The notes under the pieces were generated by a model. It was not told where the DNA came from, did no database searches, and was given only the letters and a program-made list of their open reading frames with translations. DNA of 64,000 nucleotides from Nakamurella leprariae (GTDB lineage: Bacteria; Actinomycetota; Actinomycetes; Mycobacteriales; Nakamurellaceae): the NCBI RefSeq assembly GCF_016918035.1, contig NZ_JAERWK010000005.1:1-64000 (forward strand), written 5' to 3'. Every line of letters begins with the position of its first letter. Position 1 is the stretch's first letter. A program made the translations under genes and the position numbers. Shown one piece after another: positions 1 to 12,971 of the stretch.

Positions 1-1
1 G

Positions 2-1576
2 GGGCCCCCCCCCCCCCCCACGCCCATCGCGGTCCTGAGCCCGCCCGCGGTCCCCGCTGACGCCGCCACCGGTGCCGCCGCCGGGGAATCGACCGCCGGC
101 CCGGTGGCCGTCGACCCGACCAGCGGCACGCTGCTGGCCAGCACCGATTTCGACATCGCCACCGACAGCTTCGCCTTCGCCAACTACGGCGACGAGCTCC
201 GGGACGACGGCTCGGTCCGGCGCAACCTGGACCCGGCCCAGGTGTGGGCGCTCTACGGCGACGAGGTGTGCGCCCGCACCGAGCCCGACGGCAGCTGCGC
301 GCTCGACGCGATCGCCGAGGTGACCATGGACATCCTCAACGGCTCGATGGACGGCGGCCACTGCTTCGGCATGGCCGCACTGGCCTGGCTGCTGCACAGC
401 GGCCAGGTCGATCCGCGGACGTTGGGCGCGTCGTCGGCCAGTGGCATCCCGTCCGGCGCCCCGGTGGAAGCGCTCATCGCCCGGTACTTCGCGGCCCAGG
501 CCGGCGACCCAACCACCTCGAGCAAGCGCACCCTGTCCGTGGCGGACACCATCAGGGCGCTGCAGGACGCGTGGAGCCGCGGGGACAACTTCGTCCTGGC
601 CTTCTACGACGGCCCCGCGCACAACTCCGGTCACGGCGTCACGCCGATCGCGCTCCGCCAGCTGGACGACGGCCGCGTCGGCATCGTGCTGTACGACAAC
701 AACTTCCCGCAGCAGCAGACGATGATGGTGACGGACCCCGCCCGCGACACCTGGGAGTACACGACCAGGGCAGACCCCCGGGACTCGTCCTACCTGTTCG
801 TCGGCTCCCCCGAGAACCGGCTCAACCTCTATCCGGTCGGGACCATCGCCGAGCAGCAGGTGTGCCCGGTCTGCCGGACCGTCGGTGACGACGACAGCGT
901 GCTGGTGCTCATCAACGACCGATCCAACGGCAACGCGACCTGGGACCTCGAGGTGACGGACGCCTTCGGCGCCCCCATCGACGCGGTCGACAAGACCGAC
1001 GCCCTCGACAACGCCAACTCGCAGCTCATCGCCGTCGACACGGCCGAGCCGGTCCGGATCAGGCTGTCCGAGGTCCCCGAGGGCCAGCGCGCCCAGCTGG
1101 ACATCGCCGTGCTGAGTGACGGCTGGGTGGGCCGGGTCTCGGGCGCGGAGCTCGAGCACGACGAGCACGCGGTACTGCACGCGGACGCCGGCCGCGGGCG
1201 GCTGTCCTGGAACAGCTCCGACGCCGGGGCGCCCGTGGTGTCGGTGGCCGGCCAGCGGGGTGACGTGTCGGTCCGGACCGCCTTCACCGGCGTCGAACTG
1301 GACGCCGACGGCACCGTCACCGTCACCAGCGATCCGCGGACCGGCGCGGTCACCCTGACCACGGACGAGTCGCTGCCGTCGCAGCTCACCGTGGCGGCCA
1401 AGCGCACCGACGCCGACCGCGACGTCGTGGCCGCGACCGGCACACCGCTGTCCGTGGCCGGCGACGAGGGTGTGGTGGTGCACTGGGGCGACTGGTCGGG
1501 CGGTGGCCCGCTGCGGCTGGACCTGACCGCCCCGGACGGGTCGGTACGCGCCACGGTGGGCGTGCCCCTCGCCTGA
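2..1576 (+). CDS. Putative secreted papain-like cysteine peptidase-type protein, 5' end missing
   Basis: The frame is open from base 2, so the true start and any signal peptide lie outside the window; 524 codons remain. It begins in a poly-C tract (five Pro codons) followed by an Ala/Pro/Gly-rich linker. The next part holds a GHCFGMA motif (Cys121, counting from base 2), a GHGVTPIAL motif (His211) and YDNNFP (Asp232/Asn233). This order and spacing of Cys, His and Asp/Asn matches papain-like peptidases, with small residues before the Cys. The C-terminal ~250 residues look like beta-sandwich sequence rich in D, V, T and G, without catalytic motifs. The gene ends just before a terminator shared with rpoC. 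A catalytic role is inferred from the motifs only; it could be a non-peptidase member of the fold. A GTG at 104 is an unlikely start because the open frame continues upstream. Confidence 0.6.
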   Translation, partial: GPPPPPTPIAVLSPPAVPADAATGAAAGESTAGPVAVDPTSGTLLASTDFDIATDSFAFANYGDELRDDGSVRRNLDPAQVWALYGDEVCARTEPDGSCALDAIAEVTMDILNGSMDGGHCFGMAALAWLLHSGQVDPRTLGASSASGIPSGAPVEALIARYFAAQAGDPTTSSKRTLSVADTIRALQDAWSRGDNFVLAFYDGPAHNSGHGVTPIALRQLDDGRVGIVLYDNNFPQQQTMMVTDPARDTWEYTTRADPRDSSYLFVGSPENRLNLYPVGTIAEQQVCPVCRTVGDDDSVLVLINDRSNGNATWDLEVTDAFGAPIDAVDKTDALDNANSQLIAVDTAEPVRIRLSEVPEGQRAQLDIAVLSDGWVGRVSGAELEHDEHAVLHADAGRGRLSWNSSDAGAPVVSVAGQRGDVSVRTAFTGVELDADGTVTVTSDPRTGAVTLTTDESLPSQLTVAAKRTDADRDVVAATGTPLSVAGDEGVVVHWGDWSGGGPLRLDLTAPDGSVRATVGVPLA

Positions 1577-1601
1577 CCGCACCGGCTGCCCCACGAGACG
1601 C

Positions 1602-1640
1602 CGAACGGGCCGGCTCCCCGAGGGGGAACCGGCCCGTTCG
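1602..1640. terminator. Bidirectional terminator between the left-edge gene and rpoC
   Basis: An 18-bp inverted repeat with one mismatch (arms 1602-1619 and 1623-1640, loop GAG) sits between two convergent stop codons. There is no T-run, which is common for actinobacterial hairpin terminators. Confidence 0.8.
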
Positions 1641-1657
1641 CCGTTGCCGGCCTGGGA

Positions 1658-5581
<3,924 letters not shown>

Positions 5582-5669
5582 TTGATTCCCTGTCTGTCGG
5601 AACTGCAGGTGACCCGCAGGACGCCCGGGCTGGTGGACCGGGCCCCGGAGTCGGGGGCGAGGCGGGCGA

Positions 5670-5703
5670 CCGGCCGCCGGAGTATCACTCCCCCGGCGGC
5701 CGG
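5670..5703 (-). promoter_or_regulatory. Hairpin in the rpoB-rpoC spacer
   Basis: A perfect 11-bp stem (arms 5670-5680 and 5693-5703) with a 12-base loop lies in the 182-bp spacer between rpoB and rpoC. It could be an RNA processing site or a partial attenuator; it has no T-run. Function is inferred. Confidence 0.45.
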
Positions 5704-5763
5704 CTCCGCGTCAGATGACGCTGATCAGGAACGGAACAGTCGGTCCGCCGGTCAGTCGGCTGA

Positions 5764-8700
5764 TCAATTCACCAGGTCGTCCACCGAGGCGGACTCGTTG
5801 CGCGAGAGGTTGATGCCCAGGTTGGCGGCGGCCCGCTCGAGGTCGTCGTCGTCCTGGTCGCGCATCTCGATGGTCTGGCCGTCGCTGGAGAGGACCTCCA
5901 CGTTCAGGCACAGCGCCTGGAGCTCCTTCAGCAACACCTTGAAGGACTCCGGGATGCCCGGCTCGGGGATGTTCTCGCCCTTGACGATCGCCTCGTAGAC
6001 CTTGACCCGGCCGACGATGTCGTCCGACTTGATGGTCAGCAGCTCCTGCAGTGTGTAGGCGGCGCCGTAGGCCTGCATGGCCCAGCACTCCATCTCACCG
6101 AAGCGCTGACCACCGAACTGCGCCTTCCCGCCCAGCGGCTGCTGCGTGATCATCGAGTACGGGCCGGTCGACCGGGCGTGGATCTTGTCGTCGACCAGGT
6201 GCAGCAGCTTGATGATGTACATGTAGCCGACGGCCACCGGGTACGGGAACGGCTCACCGGTGCGGCCGTCGAACAGCGTGGCCTTGCCGTCCTCGGCGAC
6301 CAGCCGGTCGCCGTCCCGGGTCGGGGTGGTCGAGCCGAGCAGACCGGTGATCTCGTCCTCGGAGGCACCGGAGAAGACCGGGGTCGCCGTCTTGGTCCAC
6401 GCCGGGGCGGACCGGATGGTCTCGTCCAGGTGGCTGGCCCAGTCCGGATCACCGTTGATCGACCAGCCCTGCGCGGCCACCCACCCGAGGTGGGTCTCCA
6501 GCACCTGGCCGATGTTCATCCGTCGCGGCACACCGTGCGGGTTCAGGATGATGTCGACCGGGGTGCCGTCCGCCAGGAACGGCATGTCCTCGGCCGGCAG
6601 GATCTTGCCGATGACGCCCTTGTTGCCGTGGCGGCCGGCGAGCTTGTCGCCGTCCTGGATCTTGCGCTTCTGGGCCACGTAGACGCGGACCAGCTCGTTG
6701 ACCCCCGGCGGCAGCTCGGCGCCCTCGTCGTCCCGGTGGAAGACCCGGATGCCGATGACCTTGCCGGTCTCGCCGTGCGGCACCTTCAGGGAGGTGTCGC
6801 GGACCTCACGGGCCTTCTCGCCGAAGATCGCGCGCAGCAGCCGCTCCTCCGGGGTCAGCTCGGTCTCGCCCTTGGGCGTGACCTTGCCGACCAGGATGTC
6901 GCCGTCCTGCACCTCGGCGCCGATGCGGATGATCCCGCGCTCGTCGAGGTCGGCCAGCACGTCCTCGGAGACGTTCGGGATGTCCCGGGTGATCTCCTCC
7001 GGCCCCAGCTTGGTGTCGCGCGCATCGATCTCGTGCTCCTCGATGTGGATCGAGGTCAGCACGTCGTCCTGGACGATGCGCTGCGAGAGGATGATCGCGT
7101 CCTCGTAGTTGTGGCCCTCCCACGGCATGATCGCCAGCAGCAGGTTCTTGCCCAGCGCCATCTCGCCGCCGTCGGTGCAGGGGCCGTCGGCGATGACCTG
7201 CCCGGCCTCGACCCGCGCGCCCTCGTCGACGATCGGCTTCTGGTTGAAGCTGGTGCCCTGGTTGCTGCGACGGAACTTGTGCAGCCGGTAGGTGCGGTGG
7301 GTGCCGTCGTCGGCCATCACCGAGATGTAGTCAGCGGTGACCTCCTCGACCACGCCGGCCTTCTCGGCCAGCACCACGTCACCGGCGTCCTTGGCCGCGC
7401 GGGCCTCCATGCCGGTCCCGACCAGCGGAGCCTCGCTGCGCAGCAGCGGCACCGACTGGCGCTGCATGTTCGCGCCCATCAGGGCACGGTTGGCCTCGTC
7501 GTGCTCGAGGAACGGGATCATGGCCGTCGCGACCGACACGGTCTGCCGCGGCGACACGTCCATGTACTCGACCTCGGACGGGTCGACCTGGTCGACCTCG
7601 CCACCGGCACCCTTGGTGCGGACCAGCACGCGCGACTCGACGAGCCGGCCCTCGGCGTCCAGCCGGGCGTTGGCCTGGGCGACGACGAAGCGGTCCTCCT
7701 CGTCGGCGGTCAGGTAGTCGATCTGGTCGGTCACGACACCGTCGACGACCTTGCGGTACGGGGTCTCGATGAAGCCGAACGGGTTCACCCGGGCGAACGT
7801 GGCCAGCGAGCCGATGAGACCGATGTTCGGGCCCTCAGGCGTCTCGATCGGGCACATGCGGCCGTAGTGCGACGGGTGCACGTCGCGGACCTCGAGCGAG
7901 GCGCGGTCACGGGACAGACCCCCCGGGCCCAGCGCCGACAGGCGGCGCTTGTGGGTCAGGCCGGCCAGCGGGTTCGTCTGGTCCATGAACTGGGACAGCT
8001 GGCTGGTACCGAAGAACTCCTTGATGGAGGCGACGACCGGCCGGATGTTGATCAGGGTCTGCGGCGTGATCGCCTCGACGTCCTGGGTGGTCATCCGCTC
8101 GCGGACGACCCGCTCCATCCGGGACAGGCCGACCCGGATCTGGTTCTGGATCAGCTCGCCCACGGTGCGCAGCCGGCGGTTGCCGAAGTGGTCGATGTCA
8201 TCGGTCTCGACGGGCAGGGTGATGGTGTCGCCCGCGGTGCTCGTCCTGGTCCATTCCTCCTGGCCCTCGTGCAGGCGCAGCAGGTACTCGACCGTGGACA
8301 GCAGGTCGTCCTCGGTCAGGGTGCCGGTGCCGGTCGGGGCGGTGACACCCAGCTTCTTGTTGACCTTGTACCGGCCGACCTTGGCCAGGTCGTAGCGCTT
8401 GTCCTTGAAGAACAGGTTCTCCAGCAGGGCCTGGGCGCTCTCCCGCGTCGGCGGCTCGCCCGGGCGCAGCTTGCGGTAGATGTCCAGCAGCGCCTCGTCG
8501 GTGCCGGCGATGTGGTCCTTCTCCAGGGTGGCCAGCAGCACCGGCGACCACTCGAAGTGGGAGCGGATGCGCTCGGCGTCCCAGCCCAGCGCCTTCAGCA
8601 GCACGGTGACCGGCTGGCGCCGCTTGCGGTCGATGCGCACGCCGATGGTGTCGCGCTTGTCGATGTCGAACTCGAGCCAGGCGCCCCGGGACGGGATGAC

Positions 8701-9234
8701 GCGGACGGAGTAGACGTCCTTGCCCGCGGTCTTGTCGAGGGTGCGGTCGAAGTAGACGCCGGGCGAGCGGACCAGCTGCGAGACGACCACGCGCTCGGTG
8801 CCGTTGATGATGAACGTGCCCTTGGACGTCATCATCGGGAAGTCACCCATGAAGACGGTCTGCGACTTGATCTCACCGGTGTCGCCGTTGACGAACTCGG
8901 CCGTCACGAACAGCGGCGCCGAGTAGGTCATGTCCTTGTCCCGGCACTCCTCCTCGGTCGCCTTGACCTCGTCGAAGCGGGGATCGGAGAAGGACAGCGA
9001 CAGGTCGCCGGAGAAGTCCTCGATCGGGGAGATCTCATCGAGGATCTCGTCGAGCCCGCTCGGGGTGGGCTCGGACTGCCGGTTGCGCCAAGCCGGGCCG
9101 CCGACCAGCCAGTCGAAGGACTCGGTCTGTAGGGCCAGCAGGTTGGGGACCTCCAGCGGCTCGCGGAGCTTCGCGAACGACACACGCGGCGACACTGAGG
9201 AGGCCTGGGAGTTCTGGGGCGCGGTGACTGCCAA
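5764..9234 (-). CDS. rpoB: DNA-directed RNA polymerase subunit beta
   Basis: This is the second large RNA polymerase subunit, 1156 aa. I place the start at a TTG (9232-9234), giving [13 protein letters not shown] followed by the conserved [17 protein letters not shown]. An AGGA site lies 6 bases upstream, and mycobacterial rpoB uses TTG at the same place. The frame extends upstream to 9726, but that part has no RpoB-like sequence. The rifampicin region around residues 410-442 reads [12 protein letters not shown]...[14 protein letters not shown], with the wild-type S, D, H and S residues, so rifampicin sensitivity is predicted. The C-terminus carries the usual [14 protein letters not shown] segment. 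It is followed by rpoC and preceded by a ~400-bp non-coding region with a promoter. Confidence 0.98.
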   Translation of the reverse strand: MAVTAPQNSQASSVSPRVSFAKLREPLEVPNLLALQTESFDWLVGGPAWRNRQSEPTPSGLDEILDEISPIEDFSGDLSLSFSDPRFDEVKATEEECRDKDMTYSAPLFVTAEFVNGDTGEIKSQTVFMGDFPMMTSKGTFIINGTERVVVSQLVRSPGVYFDRTLDKTAGKDVYSVRVIPSRGAWLEFDIDKRDTIGVRIDRKRRQPVTVLLKALGWDAERIRSHFEWSPVLLATLEKDHIAGTDEALLDIYRKLRPGEPPTRESAQALLENLFFKDKRYDLAKVGRYKVNKKLGVTAPTGTGTLTEDDLLSTVEYLLRLHEGQEEWTRTSTAGDTITLPVETDDIDHFGNRRLRTVGELIQNQIRVGLSRMERVVRERMTTQDVEAITPQTLINIRPVVASIKEFFGTSQLSQFMDQTNPLAGLTHKRRLSALGPGGLSRDRASLEVRDVHPSHYGRMCPIETPEGPNIGLIGSLATFARVNPFGFIETPYRKVVDGVVTDQIDYLTADEEDRFVVAQANARLDAEGRLVESRVLVRTKGAGGEVDQVDPSEVEYMDVSPRQTVSVATAMIPFLEHDEANRALMGANMQRQSVPLLRSEAPLVGTGMEARAAKDAGDVVLAEKAGVVEEVTADYISVMADDGTHRTYRLHKFRRSNQGTSFNQKPIVDEGARVEAGQVIADGPCTDGGEMALGKNLLLAIMPWEGHNYEDAIILSQRIVQDDVLTSIHIEEHEIDARDTKLGPEEITRDIPNVSEDVLADLDERGIIRIGAEVQDGDILVGKVTPKGETELTPEERLLRAIFGEKAREVRDTSLKVPHGETGKVIGIRVFHRDDEGAELPPGVNELVRVYVAQKRKIQDGDKLAGRHGNKGVIGKILPAEDMPFLADGTPVDIILNPHGVPRRMNIGQVLETHLGWVAAQGWSINGDPDWASHLDETIRSAPAWTKTATPVFSGASEDEITGLLGSTTPTRDGDRLVAEDGKATLFDGRTGEPFPYPVAVGYMYIIKLLHLVDDKIHARSTGPYSMITQQPLGGKAQFGGQRFGEMECWAMQAYGAAYTLQELLTIKSDDIVGRVKVYEAIVKGENIPEPGIPESFKVLLKELQALCLNVEVLSSDGQTIEMRDQDDDDLERAAANLGINLSRNESASVDDLVN

Positions 9235-9400
9235 GATTCGTCCTTTCGAGGACTGCACTGTCGAAACACTGTGGGTGCACGAGCGCTGACCCTCCAGGGA
9301 GGGGACCCGGTCGCCGCTGGCTCGTCGGCTCCGCCCGGGTCCGGCTGACACCGGACCCGTTCGTGGAACGAGCAACAGGAAAAGGGCAGCGCAAACACGC

Positions 9401-9430
9401 AGCCTAGCAGAGGACGGGCACGTCTGACCA
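9401..9430 (-). promoter_or_regulatory. Predicted rpoB-rpoC promoter
   Basis: On the minus strand a TAGGCT -10 hexamer (9401-9406) stands 18 bases downstream of TGGTCA (9425-9430), a partial match to TTGACA. Predicted initiation near 9394 leaves a leader of about 160 bases. The -10 is a good actinobacterial match; the -35 is moderate. Confidence 0.55.
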
Positions 9431-9439
9431 GACGTGCCC
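9416..9439. promoter_or_regulatory. 24-bp palindrome centred on the rpoB -35 box
   Basis: Perfect 10-base arms (9416-9425 and 9430-9439) flank the tetranucleotide at 9426-9429. The centre coincides with the predicted -35 hexamer, so it reads as an operator. It may instead be a terminator stem for the upstream VOC gene, but no T-run follows. Confidence 0.5.
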
Positions 9440-9641
9440 TCCGACGAACTGAAATCCTCCGGGGAACGGTCACCCGGACGGGACATCCAGTGCGGTACAG
9501 AAGGACGCGGCCCGCAATATGACCGACGTCGTGGCCATAGCCTGGCTGCCGCGACGGCGTTCGTCAAGCCGACCGGCCGGAACCGGGACTGCTGCTCCAC
9601 CGCGGGGCCGGGCCGCGGGTCGACCGCCGGACCGTCGCAGG

Positions 9642-10040
9642 TCAGCCGTGGTGCACGACCTCGAGGTTGTTGCCGTCCAGGTCGCGGAAGAACACCGCGT
9701 AGTAGCCGGGGTGGTACTCCGGCCACTCCCGCGGCGGGTGCAGGATCTCGACGCCCGCGCCCAGTGCGGCACCGTGCACGGCGTCCACCGCGGCCCGGTC
9801 CCGGGCGGTCAGGGCCAGGTGCGTCTCGCGTCCGGCCGGTGGCCCGCCGTCGGGCCCGGGCACCACCCCGCTCAACCAGAGCGGGACCTCCTGCCCGCCG
9901 TCCGGCCCGAACGCCACCACCGGCCCGCCCGGGGTCGGGATGCGGCGTTGCTCGGCGATGCCCAGCGGGGCCAGCACGGTGCCCAGCAACCGGGCCGACG
10001 CCTCGACGTCGGCCACCTGCAGTCCCAGATGATCGATCAT
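9642..10040 (-). CDS. VOC (glyoxalase/bleomycin-resistance fold) family protein
   Basis: A 132-aa protein of the vicinal oxygen chelate superfamily. Two beta-alpha-beta-beta-beta modules are recognisable: [19 protein letters not shown] at the N-terminus and [20 protein letters not shown] in the second half. It ends in the typical [15 protein letters not shown], where the late Glu is a usual metal ligand. Substrate is unknown; members include isomerases, dioxygenases and antibiotic-binding proteins. The ATG at 10040 is preferred over a GTG at 10064 because a TAGCGT -10 box lies exactly 7 bases upstream, implying a leaderless mRNA, and because the family starts this way. It is inserted between rplL and rpoB, separated from rplL by a strong terminator. 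Confidence 0.85.
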   Translation of the reverse strand: MIDHLGLQVADVEASARLLGTVLAPLGIAEQRRIPTPGGPVVAFGPDGGQEVPLWLSGVVPGPDGGPPAGRETHLALTARDRAAVDAVHGAALGAGVEILHPPREWPEYHPGYYAVFFRDLDGNNLEVVHHG

Positions 10041-10047
10041 GCGCCGG

Positions 10048-10053
10048 ACGCTA
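10048..10053 (-). promoter_or_regulatory. -10 box for leaderless transcription of the VOC gene
   Basis: TAGCGT on the minus strand, 7 bases before the ATG at 10040. It fixes the start choice for that gene. Confidence 0.5.
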
Positions 10054-10105
10054 GCGCGGGCCACCGACCGCCGCCCGACGACCCGGCATCCACCGCCCGG
10101 AGACG

Positions 10106-10149
10106 CCGCAGGGGCGGGCCGGACCGGTTGGTCCGACCCGCCCCTGCGG
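10106..10149 (-). terminator. Terminator after rplL
   Basis: A 20-bp stem with one mismatch (arms 10106-10125 and 10130-10149) and a GGTT loop lies downstream of the rplL stop. It separates the ribosomal protein operon from the VOC gene and rpoB. Confidence 0.8.
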
Positions 10150-10195
10150 ACGGCACACTGCGGTGGCGCACCCCCGGCTCAGGCCGGGGACGACA

Positions 10196-10588
10196 TCACT
10201 TGACGGTGGCCTTGGCGCCGGCCTCTTCCAGCTTCGCCTTGGCGGCCTCGGCGGCCTCCTTGGGGGCCTTCTCCAGGATGGCCTTGGGAGCGGCGTCGAC
10301 CAGGTCCTTGGCCTCCTTCAGGCCCAGGCCGGAGACGATCTCGCGGACGGCCTTGATGACCTGGACCTTCTTGTCGCCGGCGGCCTCGAGGATGACGTCG
10401 AACTCGTCCTGCTCCTCGGCGGCCTCGGCCGGAGCGGCACCGGTGGCACCCGGGGCGGCCGCGACGGCGACCGGAGCCGCGGCGGTGACGCCGAAGGTCT
10501 CCTCGAACTGCTTCACGAACTCGGAGAGCTCGATGAGGGTGAGCTCCTTGAAGGCGTCGAGCAGCTCGTCGGTGGTCAGCTTCGCCAT
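10196..10588 (-). CDS. rplL: 50S ribosomal protein L7/L12
   Basis: The 130-aa stalk protein of the large ribosomal subunit, which recruits translation factors. The N-terminal dimerisation part ([20 protein letters not shown]) is followed by an Ala-rich hinge at about residues 45-60. The globular C-terminal domain contains [10 protein letters not shown] and [11 protein letters not shown] and ends in [10 protein letters not shown]. The ATG at 10588 has AAAGGA 8 bases upstream. It is downstream of rplJ in the same operon, as in nearly all bacteria. Confidence 0.97.
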   Translation of the reverse strand: MAKLTTDELLDAFKELTLIELSEFVKQFEETFGVTAAAPVAVAAAPGATGAAPAEAAEEQDEFDVILEAAGDKKVQVIKAVREIVSGLGLKEAKDLVDAAPKAILEKAPKEAAEAAKAKLEEAGAKATVK

Positions 10589-10709
10589 GATGGGCGTCCT
10601 TTCAACATGCGGGGTTCCCCGCGCTCCCGGCATCCGGGAGATCGGTGGTCTTCAGTGGTCCGGCCGGGTCCGGCCGGGGGTCCGCAGCACGAGCGGCTGC
10701 GGGGCGGGA

Positions 10710-11303
10710 TCAGGCCTGCTCGGCCGTCTCCGAGGTCGCGTCGGCGGCGGCAGCGGCGACAGCGTCGGCCGGGCCCCCCGCCGGGGCACCGGCGGCCTGC
10801 TTCTCCTGCAGGGCCGCGACCAGCTGTGCCGCCTTGGAGGGCAGCGCGTTCAGGACGACCGCAGCCTTGGTGAGCGTGCCCAGCATGGCGCCGGCCAGCT
10901 TGCCCAGCAGGACCTCGCGGGACTCGAGGTCGGCCAGCTTGGTGACCTCGGTGGCGTCCAGCGGCTTGCCCTCGAGCAGGCCGCCCTTGATCACCAGGGT
11001 CGGGTTGGCCCGGGCGAAGTCGCGCAGCGCCTTGGCCGCGTCGACCGGCTCGCCCTTGATGAAGGCCACCGCGGTCGGACCGGTGAACAGGTCGTCGATC
11101 CCGGTGACGCCGGCCTCGGCGGCCGCGCGCTTGACCAGGGTGTTCTTGGCCACGGTGTACGAGGTGTCGGCACCCAGCGACCGGCGCAGCTCGGTGAGCT
11201 GCGACATGGTCAGACCGCGGTACTCGGTCACCACCGCCGCATTCGCGCTGCGGAACTGATCGGTGATCTCCGCAACCGTGGCGACCTTGTCGGCGTTCGC
11301 CAT
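10710..11303 (-). CDS. rplJ: 50S ribosomal protein L10
   Basis: A 197-aa protein that anchors L7/L12 dimers to the 23S rRNA. Conserved segments are [30 protein letters not shown] and [12 protein letters not shown]; the Ala-rich C-terminus carries the L12-binding helix. A near-perfect AAAGGAGG site lies 5 bases before the ATG at 11303. It is expected to be feedback-regulated by the L10-L12 complex through its long leader. Confidence 0.97.
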   Translation of the reverse strand: MANADKVATVAEITDQFRSANAAVVTEYRGLTMSQLTELRRSLGADTSYTVAKNTLVKRAAAEAGVTGIDDLFTGPTAVAFIKGEPVDAAKALRDFARANPTLVIKGGLLEGKPLDATEVTKLADLESREVLLGKLAGAMLGTLTKAAVVLNALPSKAAQLVAALQEKQAAGAPAGGPADAVAAAAADATSETAEQA

Positions 11304-11583
11304 GTCGCCTCCTTTCGTCACCGGCCCGGGGTCGGGCCGGTGTTCACGTCGACCGACGGCACCACCGGTGCGGTGCCGTCGGGACCACCATCAGGACCCG
11401 GGCCGGGAGACGACGAACGCCCCGGCCGGCAGTCGGCACGGGGCGTGATCAGGCTGGCGCCTGGTTGACCTCGTCCTCCTGCGTGGGCTGCCCGGGGATC
11501 CCGGGACCTTCGTCCGCGCACGCGGAAGCCGACGGTCTTCGGTGGAACCAGATCACTGTACCAGAGCGTCCTCCCCGGAACGA
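11304..11583 (-). promoter_or_regulatory. rplJ-rplL promoter and L10-type leader
   Basis: This spacer has no gene. A TACAGT -10 box with an upstream TGG extension sits at 11555-11560 on the minus strand, predicting a leader of about 245 bases. Two clear hairpins follow: an 8-bp stem at 11417-11446 and a perfect 10-bp stem at 11319-11342 just upstream of the ribosome site. Long structured leaders here normally bind L10-L12 for autoregulation. I infer that role from position and structure and have not matched the L10-leader consensus base by base. Confidence 0.5.
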
Positions 11584-11620
11584 CCTCAGGCCCTCCCGCA
11601 CGTGGCAGGAGGGCCCGAGG
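11584..11620 (-). terminator. Terminator after rplA
   Basis: A 13-bp stem with one mismatch (arms 11584-11596 and 11608-11620) lies just past the rplA stop and before the rplJ promoter. Confidence 0.7.
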
Positions 11621-11636
11621 GCGCAGATCAGGTGGG

Positions 11637-12359
11637 TCAGGCGGGGACGTTCTCGTCGGCGCCCAGCAGGTTGCGGGTGACCGCCGGGTCGACCGGGATG
11701 CCCGGGCCCATGGTGGTCGAGAACGCGACCTTCTTCAGGTACCGGCCCTTGGCCGCGGACGGCTTGGACCGCAGCACCTCGTCCAGCGCGGCGGCGTAGT
11801 TCTCGACCAACTTCTCGGTCGGGAAGGACACCTTGCCGATGACCAGGTGCAGGTTGGCGGCCTTGTCGACGCGGAAGTTGATCTTGCCACCCTTGATGTC
11901 GGCCACGGCCTTGGCCACGTCCGCCGTCACGGTGCCGGTCTTGGGGTTCGGCATCAGACCGCGGGGGCCCAGCACCCGCGCGATCCGACCGACCTTGGCC
12001 ATCTGGTCCGGCGTGGCGATCGCCGCGTCGAAGTCCAGCCAGCCGCCCTGGATCCGGGCGATCAGCTCGTCCGAGCCGACCGCGTCCGCGCCGGCCGCCT
12101 CGGCCTCGGCGGCCTTGTCGCCGACCGCGAAGACGATGACGCGGGCGGTCTTGCCGGTGCCGTGCGGCAGGTTGACGGTGCCACGGACCATCTGATCCGC
12201 CTTGCGGGGGTCGACACCCAACACCATGGCCACCTCGACGGTGGCGTCCATCTTGGTGGCCGAGGTCTGCTTGGCCAGCTCCGCCGCCTCCAGCGGGCTG
12301 TACAGGTTGGTGCGGTCGACCAGTTCAGAAGCCTTGCGGTAGGCCTTGCTGCGCTTCAT
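11637..12359 (-). CDS. rplA: 50S ribosomal protein L1
   Basis: A 240-aa L1-stalk protein that binds 23S rRNA and helps release deacylated tRNA. Typical segments are [31 protein letters not shown] and [17 protein letters not shown]. The ATG at 12359 has GGAG 8 bases upstream. It follows rplK by 94 bp in the nusG-rplK-rplA order. A terminator follows the gene. Confidence 0.98.
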   Translation of the reverse strand: MKRSKAYRKASELVDRTNLYSPLEAAELAKQTSATKMDATVEVAMVLGVDPRKADQMVRGTVNLPHGTGKTARVIVFAVGDKAAEAEAAGADAVGSDELIARIQGGWLDFDAAIATPDQMAKVGRIARVLGPRGLMPNPKTGTVTADVAKAVADIKGGKINFRVDKAANLHLVIGKVSFPTEKLVENYAAALDEVLRSKPSAAKGRYLKKVAFSTTMGPGIPVDPAVTRNLLGADENVPA

Positions 12360-12453
12360 GCGTTCACTCCAGGAAGTCGGTACGGGAGGGCGTGGTGTGA
12401 CGGGCCAGCGCCTGGCCCTTCCACGGTGGTGCGGTGGTGCCTGACCGGTCGGG

Positions 12454-12888
12454 TCAGTCGGTGACCGTGATGCCCATCGAGCGGGCGGTGCCGGCGATGA
12501 TCTTGGCCGCGGCCTCGACGTCGTTGGCGTTCAGGTCGACCTGCTTGAGGGTGGCGATCTCCCGGATCTGGGCCGCGCTCACCGACGCCACCTTGGTGGT
12601 GTGCGGGGTGGCCGAGCCCTTGTCCACACCGGCGGCCTTGAGCAGCAGGCGGGCCGCCGGCGGGGTCTTCAACTTGAAGTCGAAGGACCGGTCCTCGTAC
12701 ACGGAGATCTCGACCGGTACCACGTCACCGCGCTGTGACTCGGTCGCGGCGTTGTAGGCCTTGCAGAACTCCATGATGTTCACGCCGTGCTGACCCAGGG
12801 CGGGGCCGACCGGCGGAGCCGGGTTCGCCATCCCGGCCTTGATCTGCAGCTTGATGATCGCTGCGAGCTTCTTCTTCTTCGGGGGCAT
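12454..12888 (-). CDS. rplK: 50S ribosomal protein L11
   Basis: A 144-aa protein of the GTPase-associated centre, bound by thiopeptides and needed for stringent-response signalling. Conserved segments are [36 protein letters not shown] and the C-terminal rRNA-binding part ending [12 protein letters not shown]. The start MPPKKKK at 12888 is preceded by AAGGAAG. The upstream in-frame extension to 12918 has no family support. Confidence 0.98.
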   Translation of the reverse strand: MPPKKKKLAAIIKLQIKAGMANPAPPVGPALGQHGVNIMEFCKAYNAATESQRGDVVPVEISVYEDRSFDFKLKTPPAARLLLKAAGVDKGSATPHTTKVASVSAAQIREIATLKQVDLNANDVEAAAKIIAGTARSMGITVTD

Positions 12889-12914
12889 GTCTTCTTCCTT
12901 GCTGGGCGGGTGGT

Positions 12915-12944
12915 GCACCGGGCCGGCGCGCGGCCCGGCGGTGC
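12915..12944 (-). promoter_or_regulatory. Hairpin in the nusG-rplK spacer
   Basis: An imperfect GC-rich inverted repeat lies between the nusG stop and the rplK ribosome site. It may attenuate read-through from nusG into the ribosomal protein genes; no T-run is present. Confidence 0.35.
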
Positions 12945-12971
12945 CGGCCAGAGGCGACCGGCAGGTCTGGA

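Larger units (their letters stand above)
9235..9641. other. Upstream region and leader of rpoB
   Basis: These 407 bp hold no convincing gene. They contain the predicted rpoB promoter (-10 at 9401-9406, -35 at 9425-9430), a perfect palindrome at 9416-9439, and a ~160-base untranslated leader next to rpoB. The part at 9440-9600 is locally less GC-rich than its surroundings. Several frames are open across it but none has ribosomal-site or homology support. Confidence 0.6.

Noticed and set aside
9235-9726. Longer RpoB N-terminus
   Set aside because: The extension has no RpoB similarity and would cover the predicted promoter; the TTG at 9234 has a good ribosome site.
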